Below are positions 16,802 through 25,471 of a stretch of DNA of 64,000 nucleotides, piece after piece. Origin of the DNA: Paraburkholderia bryophila (GTDB taxonomy: Bacteria; Pseudomonadota; Gammaproteobacteria; Burkholderiales; Burkholderiaceae); contig NZ_QLTK01000032.1 of assembly GCF_003269035.1 (NCBI RefSeq), positions 19,111 through 83,110 of the forward strand. The letters are read 5' to 3'. A program made the translations under genes and the position numbers. Position 1 is the stretch's first letter. The number at the start of each line of letters is the position of its first letter. The notes beneath the pieces are model-generated. The model saw only the letters and a list, made by a program, of their open reading frames with translations. It ran no database searches and had not been told where the DNA came from.

Positions 16802-17764
16802 ATGACCCAGCGTTCTTTTGCCGCCGTGGCGGCCAGCCTGCTGATCCCCGCCGCGGCTGCCGGGGTTTTCGTCGTCCCGCAAACCGTGTGGGCTCAGGCG
16901 AGCGTCGCCGTCTCGACGGGCAGCGCGTCGGGCCCGGCCGCGCAGGCGCTCGCCGCGCCTTCGCGGACAGCCACGGCCACGGCAACGGCCGCTGCTGCTG
17001 CCGATCAACCCGCGCCGCCGCCCGCCGTGGCAGCCGGCGCCGAGGTGACGAATCCCTACGGTCTCGGTGCGCTGTGGGCGAACGGCGATTTCGTCGCGCG
17101 CTTCGTGCTGATCCTGCTGGTGATCATGTCGATGGGCAGCTGGTACATCATGATCACCAAGTTCTTCGAACAGGCGCGTGCGAAGCGCCGCGCGAAGCAC
17201 GCCGACGACCTGTTGTGGAGCGCGCCGTCGCTCGCGCAGGGGGTCGAGCAGCTCGATCCGGCCTCGCCGTTCCGCTTCATCGCGCAGGTCGGCATCGACG
17301 CCGGCGCGCATCACGACGAAGCCCTGCTCGAGGCGGTCGACCGCAACACCTGGATCGACGTGTCGATCGAACGCGCCATCACCAACGTGTCGAACCGCCT
17401 GCAGGACGGTCTCGCGTTTCTCGGCACGGTCGGCTCGACCGCGCCGTTCGTCGGGCTGTTCGGTACGGTGTGGGGCATCTATCACGCGCTGACGGCCATC
17501 GGCATCGCTGGGCAGGCGTCGATCGACAAGGTGGCGGGTCCGGTCGGCGAGGCGCTGATCATGACGGCCATCGGTCTCGCGGTCGCGGTGCCGGCCGTAC
17601 TCGGCTACAACTTCCTGGTTCGGCGTAACAAGTCGGTGATGGAACGCGTGCGTGCGTTCGGCGCGCAGTTGCACACGGTGCTGCTGCCGGGCCGGAAGCG
17701 TCATGCGCGCGCGGCGGTCGCGCAGGTGAGCCCGAGCGCCGTCGCGCAACCCGTCCTCGGCTAA
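16802..17764 (+). CDS. exbB: ExbB / MotA-TolQ family proton-channel subunit
   Basis: A 320-residue protein. The signal-like N terminus (MTQRSFAAVAASLLIPAAAA) leads to an Ala/Pro-rich spacer. The MotA/TolQ/ExbB core (about 90-290) includes LILLVIMSMGSWYIMITKFF and the signature GLAFLGTVGSTAPFVGLFGT. ExbB with ExbD forms the proton channel that powers TonB. The ATG at 16802 follows a TGGAG site; a GTG at 16778 would add eight residues. Its extended, exported N terminus places it with the longer ExbB variants of beta-proteobacteria. Confidence 0.92.
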   Translation: MTQRSFAAVAASLLIPAAAAGVFVVPQTVWAQASVAVSTGSASGPAAQALAAPSRTATATATAAAAADQPAPPPAVAAGAEVTNPYGLGALWANGDFVARFVLILLVIMSMGSWYIMITKFFEQARAKRRAKHADDLLWSAPSLAQGVEQLDPASPFRFIAQVGIDAGAHHDEALLEAVDRNTWIDVSIERAITNVSNRLQDGLAFLGTVGSTAPFVGLFGTVWGIYHALTAIGIAGQASIDKVAGPVGEALIMTAIGLAVAVPAVLGYNFLVRRNKSVMERVRAFGAQLHTVLLPGRKRHARAAVAQVSPSAVAQPVLG

Positions 17765-17805
17765 CGCCGGGCTAACCCGGCCGAACCCACGCGGAGCGCA
17801 CTGCC

Positions 17806-18228
17806 ATGGGCATGAACGTTGGACAGGACGGCGACGACGAGATTATCGCCGCGATCAACACCACGCCGCTCGTCGACGTGATGTTGGTGCTGCTGATCAT
17901 TTTTCTGATCACGATTCCGGTGGTCACGCACACGGTGCCGGTGCAGTTGCCGACGCAGACGGTGAACCCGTTGCAGACCAGACCGGACAGCGTCGAGATC
18001 GCGGTTAATAAAGACGGCGATCTGTTCTGGAACGAGAAGCAGGTCGACGCGCCGACGCTGCTCGCGCGCCTGAAGGCGGCGTCCGTGAAGCTGCCGCAAC
18101 CGGAAGTCCACGTGCGCGGAGACCAGACCACGCGCTACGAATTCATCGGGCGGGTGGTCACGGCCTGCGAGCGGGCCGGGATTTCGAAGGTCTCTTTTAT
18201 CACCCAGCCGCCCGCGCGCGGCGGGTAG
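17806..18228 (+). CDS. exbD: ExbD/TolR-family protein, copy 1
   Basis: A 140-residue ExbD. The N-terminal transmembrane helix contains the channel aspartate in INTTPLVDVMLVLLIIFLI (about residues 17-35), followed by a periplasmic domain. It completes the proton channel with ExbB. A second, clearly paralogous exbD starts 19 bp downstream, and both begin MGMN. It is 41 bp after exbB. Confidence 0.93.
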   Translation: MGMNVGQDGDDEIIAAINTTPLVDVMLVLLIIFLITIPVVTHTVPVQLPTQTVNPLQTRPDSVEIAVNKDGDLFWNEKQVDAPTLLARLKAASVKLPQPEVHVRGDQTTRYEFIGRVVTACERAGISKVSFITQPPARGG

Positions 18229-18247
18229 TCTCGCCGGAGAGTCGACA

Positions 18248-18676
18248 GTGGGAATGAACCTGAAATCGGGCAGCAGCGGCGAGCCGGAGGTGATGGTCGA
18301 CATCAACACCACGCCGCTGATCGACGTGATGCTGGTGCTGCTGATCATGCTGATCATCACGATTCCGATCCAGATGCATGCGGTGAAAATGAACCTGCCG
18401 GCCGGCAACCCGCCGCCGCCCGCCGCGCCGCCGCCGGTGGTGCAGGTCGACATCGATTTCGATGGGACGATCCGCTGGAACGGCGCGCCGCTCGCGGGCA
18501 ACGCCGAGCTGGAAAAACACATGGCCGAGGTCGCGGCGCAGCCGGACCAGGCGGAGATTCATCTGTTGCCGAACCGGCTCGCGCCTTATCGCGACGTGGC
18601 CGCCGTGCTGGCCGCCGCGCAGCGCGAAGGCGCGACGAAGATCGGGCTGATCGGCAACGAACAGTACATGAACTGA
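18248..18676 (+). CDS. exbD: ExbD/TolR-family protein, copy 2
   Basis: A 142-residue ExbD paralogue with the same channel motif, DINTTPLIDVMLVLLIMLII, and a proline-rich insertion (NPPPPAAPPP) after the membrane helix. The start is a GTG at 18248 with a GGAGAG-type ribosome site just upstream, giving the same MGMN opening as copy 1. Tandem exbD genes occur in xanthomonads and burkholderias. The second copy may tune the ExbB/D channel to a particular receptor. Confidence 0.92.
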   Translation: MGMNLKSGSSGEPEVMVDINTTPLIDVMLVLLIMLIITIPIQMHAVKMNLPAGNPPPPAAPPPVVQVDIDFDGTIRWNGAPLAGNAELEKHMAEVAAQPDQAEIHLLPNRLAPYRDVAAVLAAAQREGATKIGLIGNEQYMN

Positions 18677-18731
18677 GCGTGCGCGAGAGAGTTATGGCAC
18701 GCTGCCGGGGACACCCGCCAAAGGACAGCCG

Positions 18732-19724
18732 ATGAGCACGCTGCACAACGAAATCGATCTGGATGCCGACGGACGTCACGTCGGCTATCTGCGCCTGCCG
18801 CATTCGGTGCATCGTTCCGCGTACGGCTGGATCCCGATTCCGATCGCCTCCGTGCGCAACGGCGAAGGCCCGGTCGTGCTGCTGATGGGCGGCAACCACG
18901 GCGACGAATACGAAGGACAGGTGCTCGTTTCCAGCCTGATCCGCGAGATCGACCCGCAATGGGTGCGCGGTCAACTGATCTTCCTGCCGATGGCGAATTT
19001 CCCCGCGGCCGCCGCGGGCCTGAGAACCTCGCCACTCGACGGCGGCAACCTGAACCGCAGTTTTCCGGGCGATCCGGCAGGCGGGCCGACCGCGCTGATC
19101 GCCGACTACATCGAGAACACGCTGCTGGCGCGCGCGCAGTATCTGATCGACCTGCATTCGGGCGGCAGCTCGCTGCTTTACGACGGCGCCAACATGCTCG
19201 CCATCGAGCCGCGCGATCCCGAGGAAGAGGCGCGGCTCAAGTCCTTGCTCGCGGCCTTCGGGTTACCACGAGCGTTTCTGCATCGGCCGAACCCGGTGCA
19301 TGCGGCGAGCGCGGCGCGTCGACAGGGCGCCGTGTCGATTCTCACCGAACTGGGCGGCGGCGGCACCGTCCAGGCGAAACTGTTGCGCGACGCACGGCAA
19401 GGGCTGCTGAATCTGCTCGGCTTTATCGGCTTGCTGAGCGGGCCGCTCGTGCCGGACGGGCCACCGGCGCAAACGCGCTTCTATTCGGTGGCCGGTTCGC
19501 GCCATTACGTGTACGCCTATGATCGCGGCGTCTACGAACCGCTCGTCGAACTCGGCGATCAGGTCGTGGCCGGTCAACCCGCCGCGCGCATTCATTTCCC
19601 CGATACGCCGCTGCGCGAACCCGTCACCGCATTTTTTGCGAGCGCTGGACAGGTGGTGTGCAAGCGCGTGCCTGCTGCCGTGGAGCGTGGCGACTGTCTG
19701 TTCCATCTCGCCGAACCGGTTTGA
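18732..19724 (+). CDS. Succinylglutamate desuccinylase/aspartoacylase-family N-acyl deacylase
   Basis: A 330-residue zinc carboxypeptidase-fold protein. Zinc ligands appear as H56 and E59 in GGNHGDEYEG and H142 in DLHSGG; the catalytic glutamate is E206 in LTELGGGG. The family removes N-acyl groups from amino acids (AstE, aspartoacylase, DoeB). It is 55 bp downstream of exbD and upstream of a GNAT gene. In the N-acetyl-cysteine pathways of Bacillus subtilis a deacetylase releases free cysteine after C-S cleavage. This protein is the only deacylase-type enzyme in the module and could fill that role; that is inference, since Bacillus uses an unrelated M20 enzyme. Confidence 0.85.
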   Translation: MSTLHNEIDLDADGRHVGYLRLPHSVHRSAYGWIPIPIASVRNGEGPVVLLMGGNHGDEYEGQVLVSSLIREIDPQWVRGQLIFLPMANFPAAAAGLRTSPLDGGNLNRSFPGDPAGGPTALIADYIENTLLARAQYLIDLHSGGSSLLYDGANMLAIEPRDPEEEARLKSLLAAFGLPRAFLHRPNPVHAASAARRQGAVSILTELGGGGTVQAKLLRDARQGLLNLLGFIGLLSGPLVPDGPPAQTRFYSVAGSRHYVYAYDRGVYEPLVELGDQVVAGQPAARIHFPDTPLREPVTAFFASAGQVVCKRVPAAVERGDCLFHLAEPV

Positions 19725-20056
19725 CGACAACGCGGCGCGTTCCATTAATGAATGGAATCGCGCCGCTATAGCGCGAATAACGACGTCGATTAAATTAATG
19801 AAAGCGCATTGAAATAAATAAGCCGCCGATATTAAAAAAACGATGCTGTAGCGGCGGCTTCAAGGTGGGCGGGGATTGGCGGCCATGCCGCGCGAATTAA
19901 ATATCCGTTATTCACGGAATAACCATTCGTTAAATGTTTGGTTCATTCTGCATTGCCGGCCTGTTATCTTGTTTTTAATTCGACGACATTCGAAGTCGGA
20001 CCGGCTAAAGATTCCACGGACCATCGACCGGCGTCAGCGCCATCCCCGTATTCATC
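19725..20056. other. 332-bp intergenic region with an AGCCGCCG hairpin
   Basis: An A/T-rich gap. Two 8-bp arms, AGCCGCCG at 19821-19828 and CGGCGGCT at 19852-19859, can form a hairpin over a 23-nt A-rich loop, but no T-run follows, so it is at best a weak terminator. The stretch 19900-20000 is A/T-rich and probably holds the promoter of the GNAT-to-monooxygenase block. No gene is seen. Confidence 0.45.
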
Positions 20057-20608
20057 ATGACCTACGAGATTATCGATACCACTCCGCTCGATCCCATCGC
20101 GCAGCCGTTACTGGCCGCGCTGGAAATCGAATACACCACGCGATATCGCGAGTTCCGCAAGGACAGCGCCGCGTCGGTGAGCGAAGAGATGCTGCGCTAT
20201 CCGGCCGAACTGTTCGCGCCGCCGGAGGGCGCCTTCATCGTGATTCAACGCGATGGGCAGACGGTTGGCGGCGGCGCGTTCAAACGCTACGACGCGGCCA
20301 CCGCGGAACTCAAGCGGATCTGGACGCACGAGAGCGAACGCCGCCAGGGGCTCGCCCGTCGCGTCGTCCAGGAGCTCGAAGCACGTGCGCTGCGCCAGGG
20401 CTACCGGCGGGTTTATCTGACCACCGGTTTCAGGCAGCCTGAAGCGGCCGGACTCTATGCGAGCACCGGTTACGAAGCGCTGTTCGATCGTTCGATCGCA
20501 CCGGAGATTCATTTTCGCCTGCCGTTCGGTAAGGACTTGCTGGAGCCGGGCCGTATCGAATCGCTCAGCGATCTGCGCCGCGCCGAACCGCTCGGTCAAC
20601 GGCAGTAA
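20057..20608 (+). CDS. GNAT N-acetyltransferase, copy 1
   Basis: A 183-residue GNAT protein. The acetyl-CoA loop is RRQGLARRVV (about residues 95-104), preceded by the beta-4 strand segment AELKRIWTHES and followed by GYRRVYLTTGFRQPEAAGLY. It is clearly paralogous to the GNAT at 30928-31455 (shared FKRIW/LKRIW, RRQGLARRV, RQPEA, GY). In the B. subtilis yxe and ytm operons a GNAT acetylates the amine of S-substituted cysteines before C-S cleavage. Placement before a polar-amino-acid-type binding protein and flavin monooxygenases suggests the same job here. The substrate is not shown. Confidence 0.87.
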   Translation: MTYEIIDTTPLDPIAQPLLAALEIEYTTRYREFRKDSAASVSEEMLRYPAELFAPPEGAFIVIQRDGQTVGGGAFKRYDAATAELKRIWTHESERRQGLARRVVQELEARALRQGYRRVYLTTGFRQPEAAGLYASTGYEALFDRSIAPEIHFRLPFGKDLLEPGRIESLSDLRRAEPLGQRQ

Positions 20609-20661
20609 CGCTGCCGCCGCGCATCGATCCATTCGTTCATTTCGACAAGGCAGAATCCGCG

Positions 20662-21597
20662 ATGAAGCACAGCAAGGCAATCCGCTCGGCGTTCGCGCTG
20701 TGGGCGTTAGGCGTGGCGTTGGCCGCGTCGGCGGCCACCCCCGGCGCCCTCGATCTGAGCCCGGACCGGCACGACCGGATTCGCACAGCGCCCGACGCCG
20801 CGGCCATTCAGGCCGTGCCCGCCGCGTTTCCGTTCGTCGCCAAGGACGAACTGGTGATCGGCATGACCGTGGCGTGGCCGCCGCTCAGTACCTACGCGAC
20901 CGATGAGAAGACCGTCGTGGGCGTCGATCCGGACCTCGCGCAACTGGTCGCCGACGGCCTCGGCCGCAAGCTGAAAATCGTGGTCCTCGCGTGGGAAGAC
21001 TGGCCGCTCGCGGTGCAGTCGGGCAAGGTCGACGCAGTGCTGTCGAACGTGACGGTGACCGAAGCGCGCAAGGAGAAATTCGATTTTTCGAGCTATCGGC
21101 GCGACGTGCTGGGTTTCTACGTGCGCAAGGCCAGCCCGATCAAGGCGATCCGCGAACCGAAGGATATCGCCGGATTGCGCATCATCACCGACTCGGGCAC
21201 GAACCAGGAAAAGATCCTGCTGGCATGGGACAAGGAAAACATCGCGCATGGGCTCAAGCCGGTGCAGATCCAGTATTACGGGGACCCCGCCGTGAGTTTC
21301 GTCGCCTTGCAGTCGGGGCGCGCCGATCTGATTCTCAGCGTGAATTCGGCGCTGGCGTACGAGGCGGCCCAGAAAGGGGACTTGCGCGCAGTCGGCGCGA
21401 TCAGCGGCGGTTGGCCGATCACGGCGGATCTGGCGATCACCACGCGCAAGGGTGGCGGACTGGCCGCGCCGCTCACGCTGCTGCTCAACGATCTGATTCA
21501 CAGCGGCAAATACACCCAGGTGCTCGACCGCTGGAACCTCGGTTCCGAAGCGGTGGATAAGGCCGTGACCAATCCGCCCGGTTTGCCCAAAAGCTAG
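20662..21597 (+). CDS. Amino-acid-type ABC transporter substrate-binding protein, copy 1
   Basis: A 311-residue SBP_bac_3-type binding protein with a Sec signal peptide (MKHSKAIRSAFALWALGVALAASA). The mature part has the polar-amino-acid binder landmarks VGVDPDLAQLVADGLG, VLSNVTVTEARKEKFDFS, and a NPPGLPK tail. It is paralogous to the binder at 28696-29724 (shared SPIKAIREP.DIAGLRI). Either binder may serve the permease-ATPase fusion at 26829. Homologues in B. subtilis capture cystine and S-modified cysteines. It is 53 bp downstream of the GNAT. Confidence 0.9.
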   Translation: MKHSKAIRSAFALWALGVALAASAATPGALDLSPDRHDRIRTAPDAAAIQAVPAAFPFVAKDELVIGMTVAWPPLSTYATDEKTVVGVDPDLAQLVADGLGRKLKIVVLAWEDWPLAVQSGKVDAVLSNVTVTEARKEKFDFSSYRRDVLGFYVRKASPIKAIREPKDIAGLRIITDSGTNQEKILLAWDKENIAHGLKPVQIQYYGDPAVSFVALQSGRADLILSVNSALAYEAAQKGDLRAVGAISGGWPITADLAITTRKGGGLAAPLTLLLNDLIHSGKYTQVLDRWNLGSEAVDKAVTNPPGLPKS

Positions 21598-21751
21598 ACC
21601 GCAGTCTGAGCGGATGCGGCCCGTCGCAGCGGCGGTCGCTGCCTGACGACACTCCGCTTTTCATCGCTTTCACTACCACTTTACTGCCTTGCGCACGGCT
21701 GCGATCAGCCCGTGTGCCGGGGCCCTTCGTCCATACAAAACGGAACAGTCG

Positions 21752-24271
21752 ATGCGCGGGACACAGATCAGAAATCGGGCGGCTCAGCCCGTCATGGGGG
21801 TTCGCAGGACCATGCTGTCGATGGCCGTGCTGGCGCTCGCATTCAACGGCGCGGCATGGGCGCAGGGCCCGGCGGCGCCAGCTGATGCGAACGACGCGGC
21901 CGCGGCCTCGGCTCAGCCGGATAGCGGACTGTCCGCCACGGCAGCCGGCAAGGCAACCACCACGACAAAGCAGACGGTCGCGGTCAACACCGTGCAGCAG
22001 GACACGGTCGTCGTGACCGGCACGCGCACCGACACGAAGGCAAGCCAGAGCCTGACCCCGGTGGACGTGATCAGCGGCGCGCAATTGCGCGCCACCGGCC
22101 AGAACAATCTGCGCGATGCGCTGGTGCAACTGTCGCCGTCCATTTCGCACGAAACCTATGCGGGCGACGCCGCGTTGCTCACCGACGCGCTGACACTCCA
22201 CGGTCTGAGCCCGGATCACGTCCTCGTGCTGGTGAACGGCAAGCGCCGCCATACCACCGCGAACATCGCGCTCGACGGCGGCCTGAACCAGGGCTCGACC
22301 GGCGTCGATATCGACATGATTCCGGTCGGTCTGATCGATCACATCGAAGTGCTGCGCGACGGCGCGGCGGCACAGTACGGCTCGGATGCGATCGCCGGCG
22401 TCATCAACATCATCCTGAAGAAGAATTCGCGCGGCGGCGAGTTGCAGACCACCAACGGCCAGACCTATGCGGGCGACGGTTTCAGGAACGGCGAAACCGC
22501 AACGGTCGGGCTGGATCTCGGCGGTCAGGGCTTTCTGGATCTGAGCGCGGACTACAACCGTCAGAACCACACCGTGCGCACCGGGCCGGACGATTACTTC
22601 GGCTCGTTCAAGCCCGGCCACGGCTACTACAATCCGATCGAAGGCGACCCGGCCAGCACACGCGAAGCGGTCGGCTACAACGCCGGCTACTACCTCGGCG
22701 ACGACGTCGAGCTGTACGGCTTCGGCACCTACGCGCACCGCAACGCACAGGCGTATCAGAACTACCGTCCGCCTTCGGTACTGCCGCAGGTCTATCCGAA
22801 CGGCTTCGTGCCGGCGGAGACCGTCAACGAGAACGACTTCTCGGTGACCACCGGCATCAAAGGTCAGAATCTGTTCGGCTGGTCATGGGACCTGAGTTCC
22901 ACCTACGGTGGCGACCACGATGTGATCGGCATGACGAACTCCGCGAACACGGGACTGTTCGCCAGTCAGGGCTATACGCCGACCCGTTTCCACCTGGCCA
23001 CCGTCAGCAACACGCAGTTGACCAACAACCTCGATTTCTCGCGCGCCTTCCAGTTGCCCGTGCTGCCGGCGCCGGTGAACGTGTCGTGGGGTGTCGAGCA
23101 GCGCCGCGAAACGTACACGGTGGGGGCGGGCGATCCCGCTTCGTACCTCGACGGCGGCTCGCAGGCCTTGCCGGGTCTCGCGCCCGTCAGCGCGAGCGAC
23201 AACTCGCGCAACGTGGTCGGCACGTATATCGATCTGTCGACGCATCTCACGCCGCAATGGACCGTCGATCTGGCGGGACGCTTCGAGCACTACAGCGACG
23301 TGGGCAATACCACCAACGGCAAGTTCTCGACGCGCTACGACTTCACCCCGGCCTTCGCCGTGCGCGGCAGTGTCAGCACCGGCTTCCGCGCGCCGTCGCT
23401 GGCCGAGCAGTACTACAGCAACATCAACGAATCGCCGGCCTCGGTGGAAGGTTTGCTGGCGGCCAACTCGGGCGCGGCCAGACTGATCGGCGCCGCGCCG
23501 CTGAAGTCGGAGAAGTCGACCAACTACAACCTCGGCTTCGTGCTGACGCCGGTCAAGGGCCTGCACCTGGCGCTCGACGCGTACCAGATCGATATCCGCA
23601 ACCGCATCGTCGAAGGCGGCACGGCCTCGGGCGCGGCCGCGATCGCCGCGATGCAGGCTGCGGGTTTGTCGGTGCCGGGTTCGATTCCGGCCTCGGCCGT
23701 GTCGGCGAGCTACTTCACCAACGGCGCGAACACGCGCACGCGCGGACTCGATCTGACCGGCACCTATCACACCGGCTTCGGCGCGTTCGGGCAGGTGGAC
23801 TGGGATCTCGGCGTGAACATCAACACGACGTCGGTCACGCATATCGCGGCGGGCGCGAACGGCGCGCCGGAACTCAACGCGCAACAGATCGCGTGGCTGA
23901 GCACCTCGACGCCGAAGAACAAGATCATCGTCGGCGGCACCTGGCATCTCGACAAGTGGGGCGTGAGCCTGCACGAAACGCGCTTTGGATCGACCTCTAG
24001 CGAGGAAACCTACATTGTCGGGCCGAATGCCTTTTCGACGACGCAGTTCCTGCACTTCGAGAATGCCGCCCGCTATATCACCGACGTCGAAGTCCGCTAC
24101 GACGTGACGAAGAAATTCCAGATCGCGGTGGGGGCGAACAATCTGTTCGACGTTTATCCGAGCAAGCTGCCTTATGCCGCGCAACTCGAAGGCGCCCAAT
24201 ACGATTCGTTCGCGTCGACCACCGGCGTGAACGGCGGCTTCTATTACGCGCGCGCCCGCTACCTGTTCTGA
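21752..24271 (+). CDS. TonB-dependent outer-membrane receptor
   Basis: An 839-residue receptor. A long signal sequence (cleavage probably after AAWAQ, near residue 38) and a low-complexity Ala/Thr linker precede a TonB-box-like DTVVVTG. The plug domain has VDVISGAQLRATGQNNLRDA and VEVLRDGAAAQYGSDAIAGV in family form, followed by a 22-strand barrel ending in aromatic YYARARYLF. Such receptors import scarce or bulky ligands with TonB energy. Context is notable: same-strand tonB/exbB/exbD upstream, binding proteins and flavin monooxygenases around it, no siderophore genes. The ATG at 21752 is chosen as the start of a plausible signal peptide; upstream frame to 21689 is also open. Confidence 0.92.
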   Translation: MRGTQIRNRAAQPVMGVRRTMLSMAVLALAFNGAAWAQGPAAPADANDAAAASAQPDSGLSATAAGKATTTTKQTVAVNTVQQDTVVVTGTRTDTKASQSLTPVDVISGAQLRATGQNNLRDALVQLSPSISHETYAGDAALLTDALTLHGLSPDHVLVLVNGKRRHTTANIALDGGLNQGSTGVDIDMIPVGLIDHIEVLRDGAAAQYGSDAIAGVINIILKKNSRGGELQTTNGQTYAGDGFRNGETATVGLDLGGQGFLDLSADYNRQNHTVRTGPDDYFGSFKPGHGYYNPIEGDPASTREAVGYNAGYYLGDDVELYGFGTYAHRNAQAYQNYRPPSVLPQVYPNGFVPAETVNENDFSVTTGIKGQNLFGWSWDLSSTYGGDHDVIGMTNSANTGLFASQGYTPTRFHLATVSNTQLTNNLDFSRAFQLPVLPAPVNVSWGVEQRRETYTVGAGDPASYLDGGSQALPGLAPVSASDNSRNVVGTYIDLSTHLTPQWTVDLAGRFEHYSDVGNTTNGKFSTRYDFTPAFAVRGSVSTGFRAPSLAEQYYSNINESPASVEGLLAANSGAARLIGAAPLKSEKSTNYNLGFVLTPVKGLHLALDAYQIDIRNRIVEGGTASGAAAIAAMQAAGLSVPGSIPASAVSASYFTNGANTRTRGLDLTGTYHTGFGAFGQVDWDLGVNINTTSVTHIAAGANGAPELNAQQIAWLSTSTPKNKIIVGGTWHLDKWGVSLHETRFGSTSSEETYIVGPNAFSTTQFLHFENAARYITDVEVRYDVTKKFQIAVGANNLFDVYPSKLPYAAQLEGAQYDSFASTTGVNGGFYYARARYLF

Positions 24272-24349
24272 CGATTTGCTCATATGCAAAGCAAAATTTG
24301 CTCGAACGGAAGCGGGCGCGGATGACCATAATGGTTCAACGGTTTCGTT

Positions 24350-24370
24350 CGCCGCGTTCGGCGCTTTTTT
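24350..24370 (+). terminator. Rho-independent terminator after the receptor gene
   Basis: CGCCG (24350-24354), loop CGTT, CGGCG (24359-24363), then C and six T (24365-24370). The stem is short but GC-only and is followed by a T-run. It lies 79 bp after the receptor stop and 58 bp before the next gene, so it may separate or attenuate transcription between the receptor and the monooxygenases. Confidence 0.55.
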
Positions 24371-24427
24371 CGGCTTACTTCCCCAACTCATCCCCATGTA
24401 CCTGGCGGTACACCAGGAGGGCTCGCT

Positions 24428-25429
24428 GTGTCCTATTCACTTTCGATTCTCGACAAGAGTCCCATCGCCGAGGGTAAAACGGCTCACGACGCGTTGCGTT
24501 TCACGGTGCGTCTCGCGCAGCGTGCGGAGGCGTTGGGCTACCAGCGTTACTGGATCGCCGAGCATCACGGCGCGCCGGGCCTCGCGAGTTCCGCGCCGGA
24601 AATCGTCGTCTCGCATCTGCTCGCGCATACGTCGCGGATTCGGGTCGGCTCGGGCGGCGTGATGCTTCAGCATTACAGCCCGTTCAAGGTGGCCGAGTCG
24701 TTTCGCGTACTCGCTGCGCTGGCGCCGGGGCGCGTCGATCTCGGGGTCGGCAAGGCGCCCGGCGGACTGCCGCTGACCACGCGCGCGCTGCAGTGGTTTC
24801 ACGACAAGGCGAAGAAACCCGACTTCGCGCACCAGCTCGCCGAACTCGACGCGTTCCTGAAGTGGGGCGTGGCCGAGGATCATCCGCTGGCCGGCGCGCT
24901 GGCGCTGCCGACGCCGCCCGAAGCGCCGCAACGCGTGCTGCTGGGCGGCAGTCCCGAGAGCGCCGCGCTCGCCGCGCAGCACGACTGGCAGTACTGCTAC
25001 GCCGGCCATTTCAATGGCGACGAGGCCAACATCGAGCGTTCGTTCGACGCCTATCGCAACGTGACGGGCCGCACGCCGTTGCTCGCGGTCTATGCGTTCG
25101 CGGCGGAGTCGAAGGCCGAAGCACAACGTCAGGTCGGTGCGCTGCGGGTATTCAAGGTGCGCCTTGCCGGCGGCCAGACCGTGAATCTGCCGAGCCCGGA
25201 GGCGGCGGCGGAATTCGCCCGGCAGACCGGCGTGACCGACTTCCGGCTCGACGAGTTGCGGCCCCACGTGATTACCGGCACACCGGACGACGTACGCGCC
25301 GAACTCGACGCCTTGCACGAACGCTTCGGGATCGAGGAATTCGTGATCGACACGCCGGTCGCGGATTACGCGCTGCGGCTCGCCTCGGTCGAAGCACTTG
25401 CCGGCACGCGGCAGACCGCCAGCGTCTGA
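24428..25429 (+). CDS. LLM-class flavin-dependent oxidoreductase, YtmO/CmoO-like
   Basis: A 333-residue luciferase-like monooxygenase (TIM barrel, FMNH2-dependent). The N terminus LSILDKSPIAEG and the GYQRYWIAEHHGAPGLASSAPE block are typical of the YhbW/YtmO subgroup. RVDLGVGKAPGG marks the flavin phosphate region. The start is a GTG at 24428 with CAGGAGGG at the right distance. In B. subtilis the ytm-operon members of this type help break C-S bonds of alkylated cysteines. It is followed 42 bp later by an NtaA/DmoA-family monooxygenase, mirroring the CmoO/CmoJ pair. Confidence 0.87.
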   Translation: MSYSLSILDKSPIAEGKTAHDALRFTVRLAQRAEALGYQRYWIAEHHGAPGLASSAPEIVVSHLLAHTSRIRVGSGGVMLQHYSPFKVAESFRVLAALAPGRVDLGVGKAPGGLPLTTRALQWFHDKAKKPDFAHQLAELDAFLKWGVAEDHPLAGALALPTPPEAPQRVLLGGSPESAALAAQHDWQYCYAGHFNGDEANIERSFDAYRNVTGRTPLLAVYAFAAESKAEAQRQVGALRVFKVRLAGGQTVNLPSPEAAAEFARQTGVTDFRLDELRPHVITGTPDDVRAELDALHERFGIEEFVIDTPVADYALRLASVEALAGTRQTASV

Positions 25430-25471
25430 GCGCCGCCGACTTCTTCCCATTCCCTTTTGACGGACCCCATC

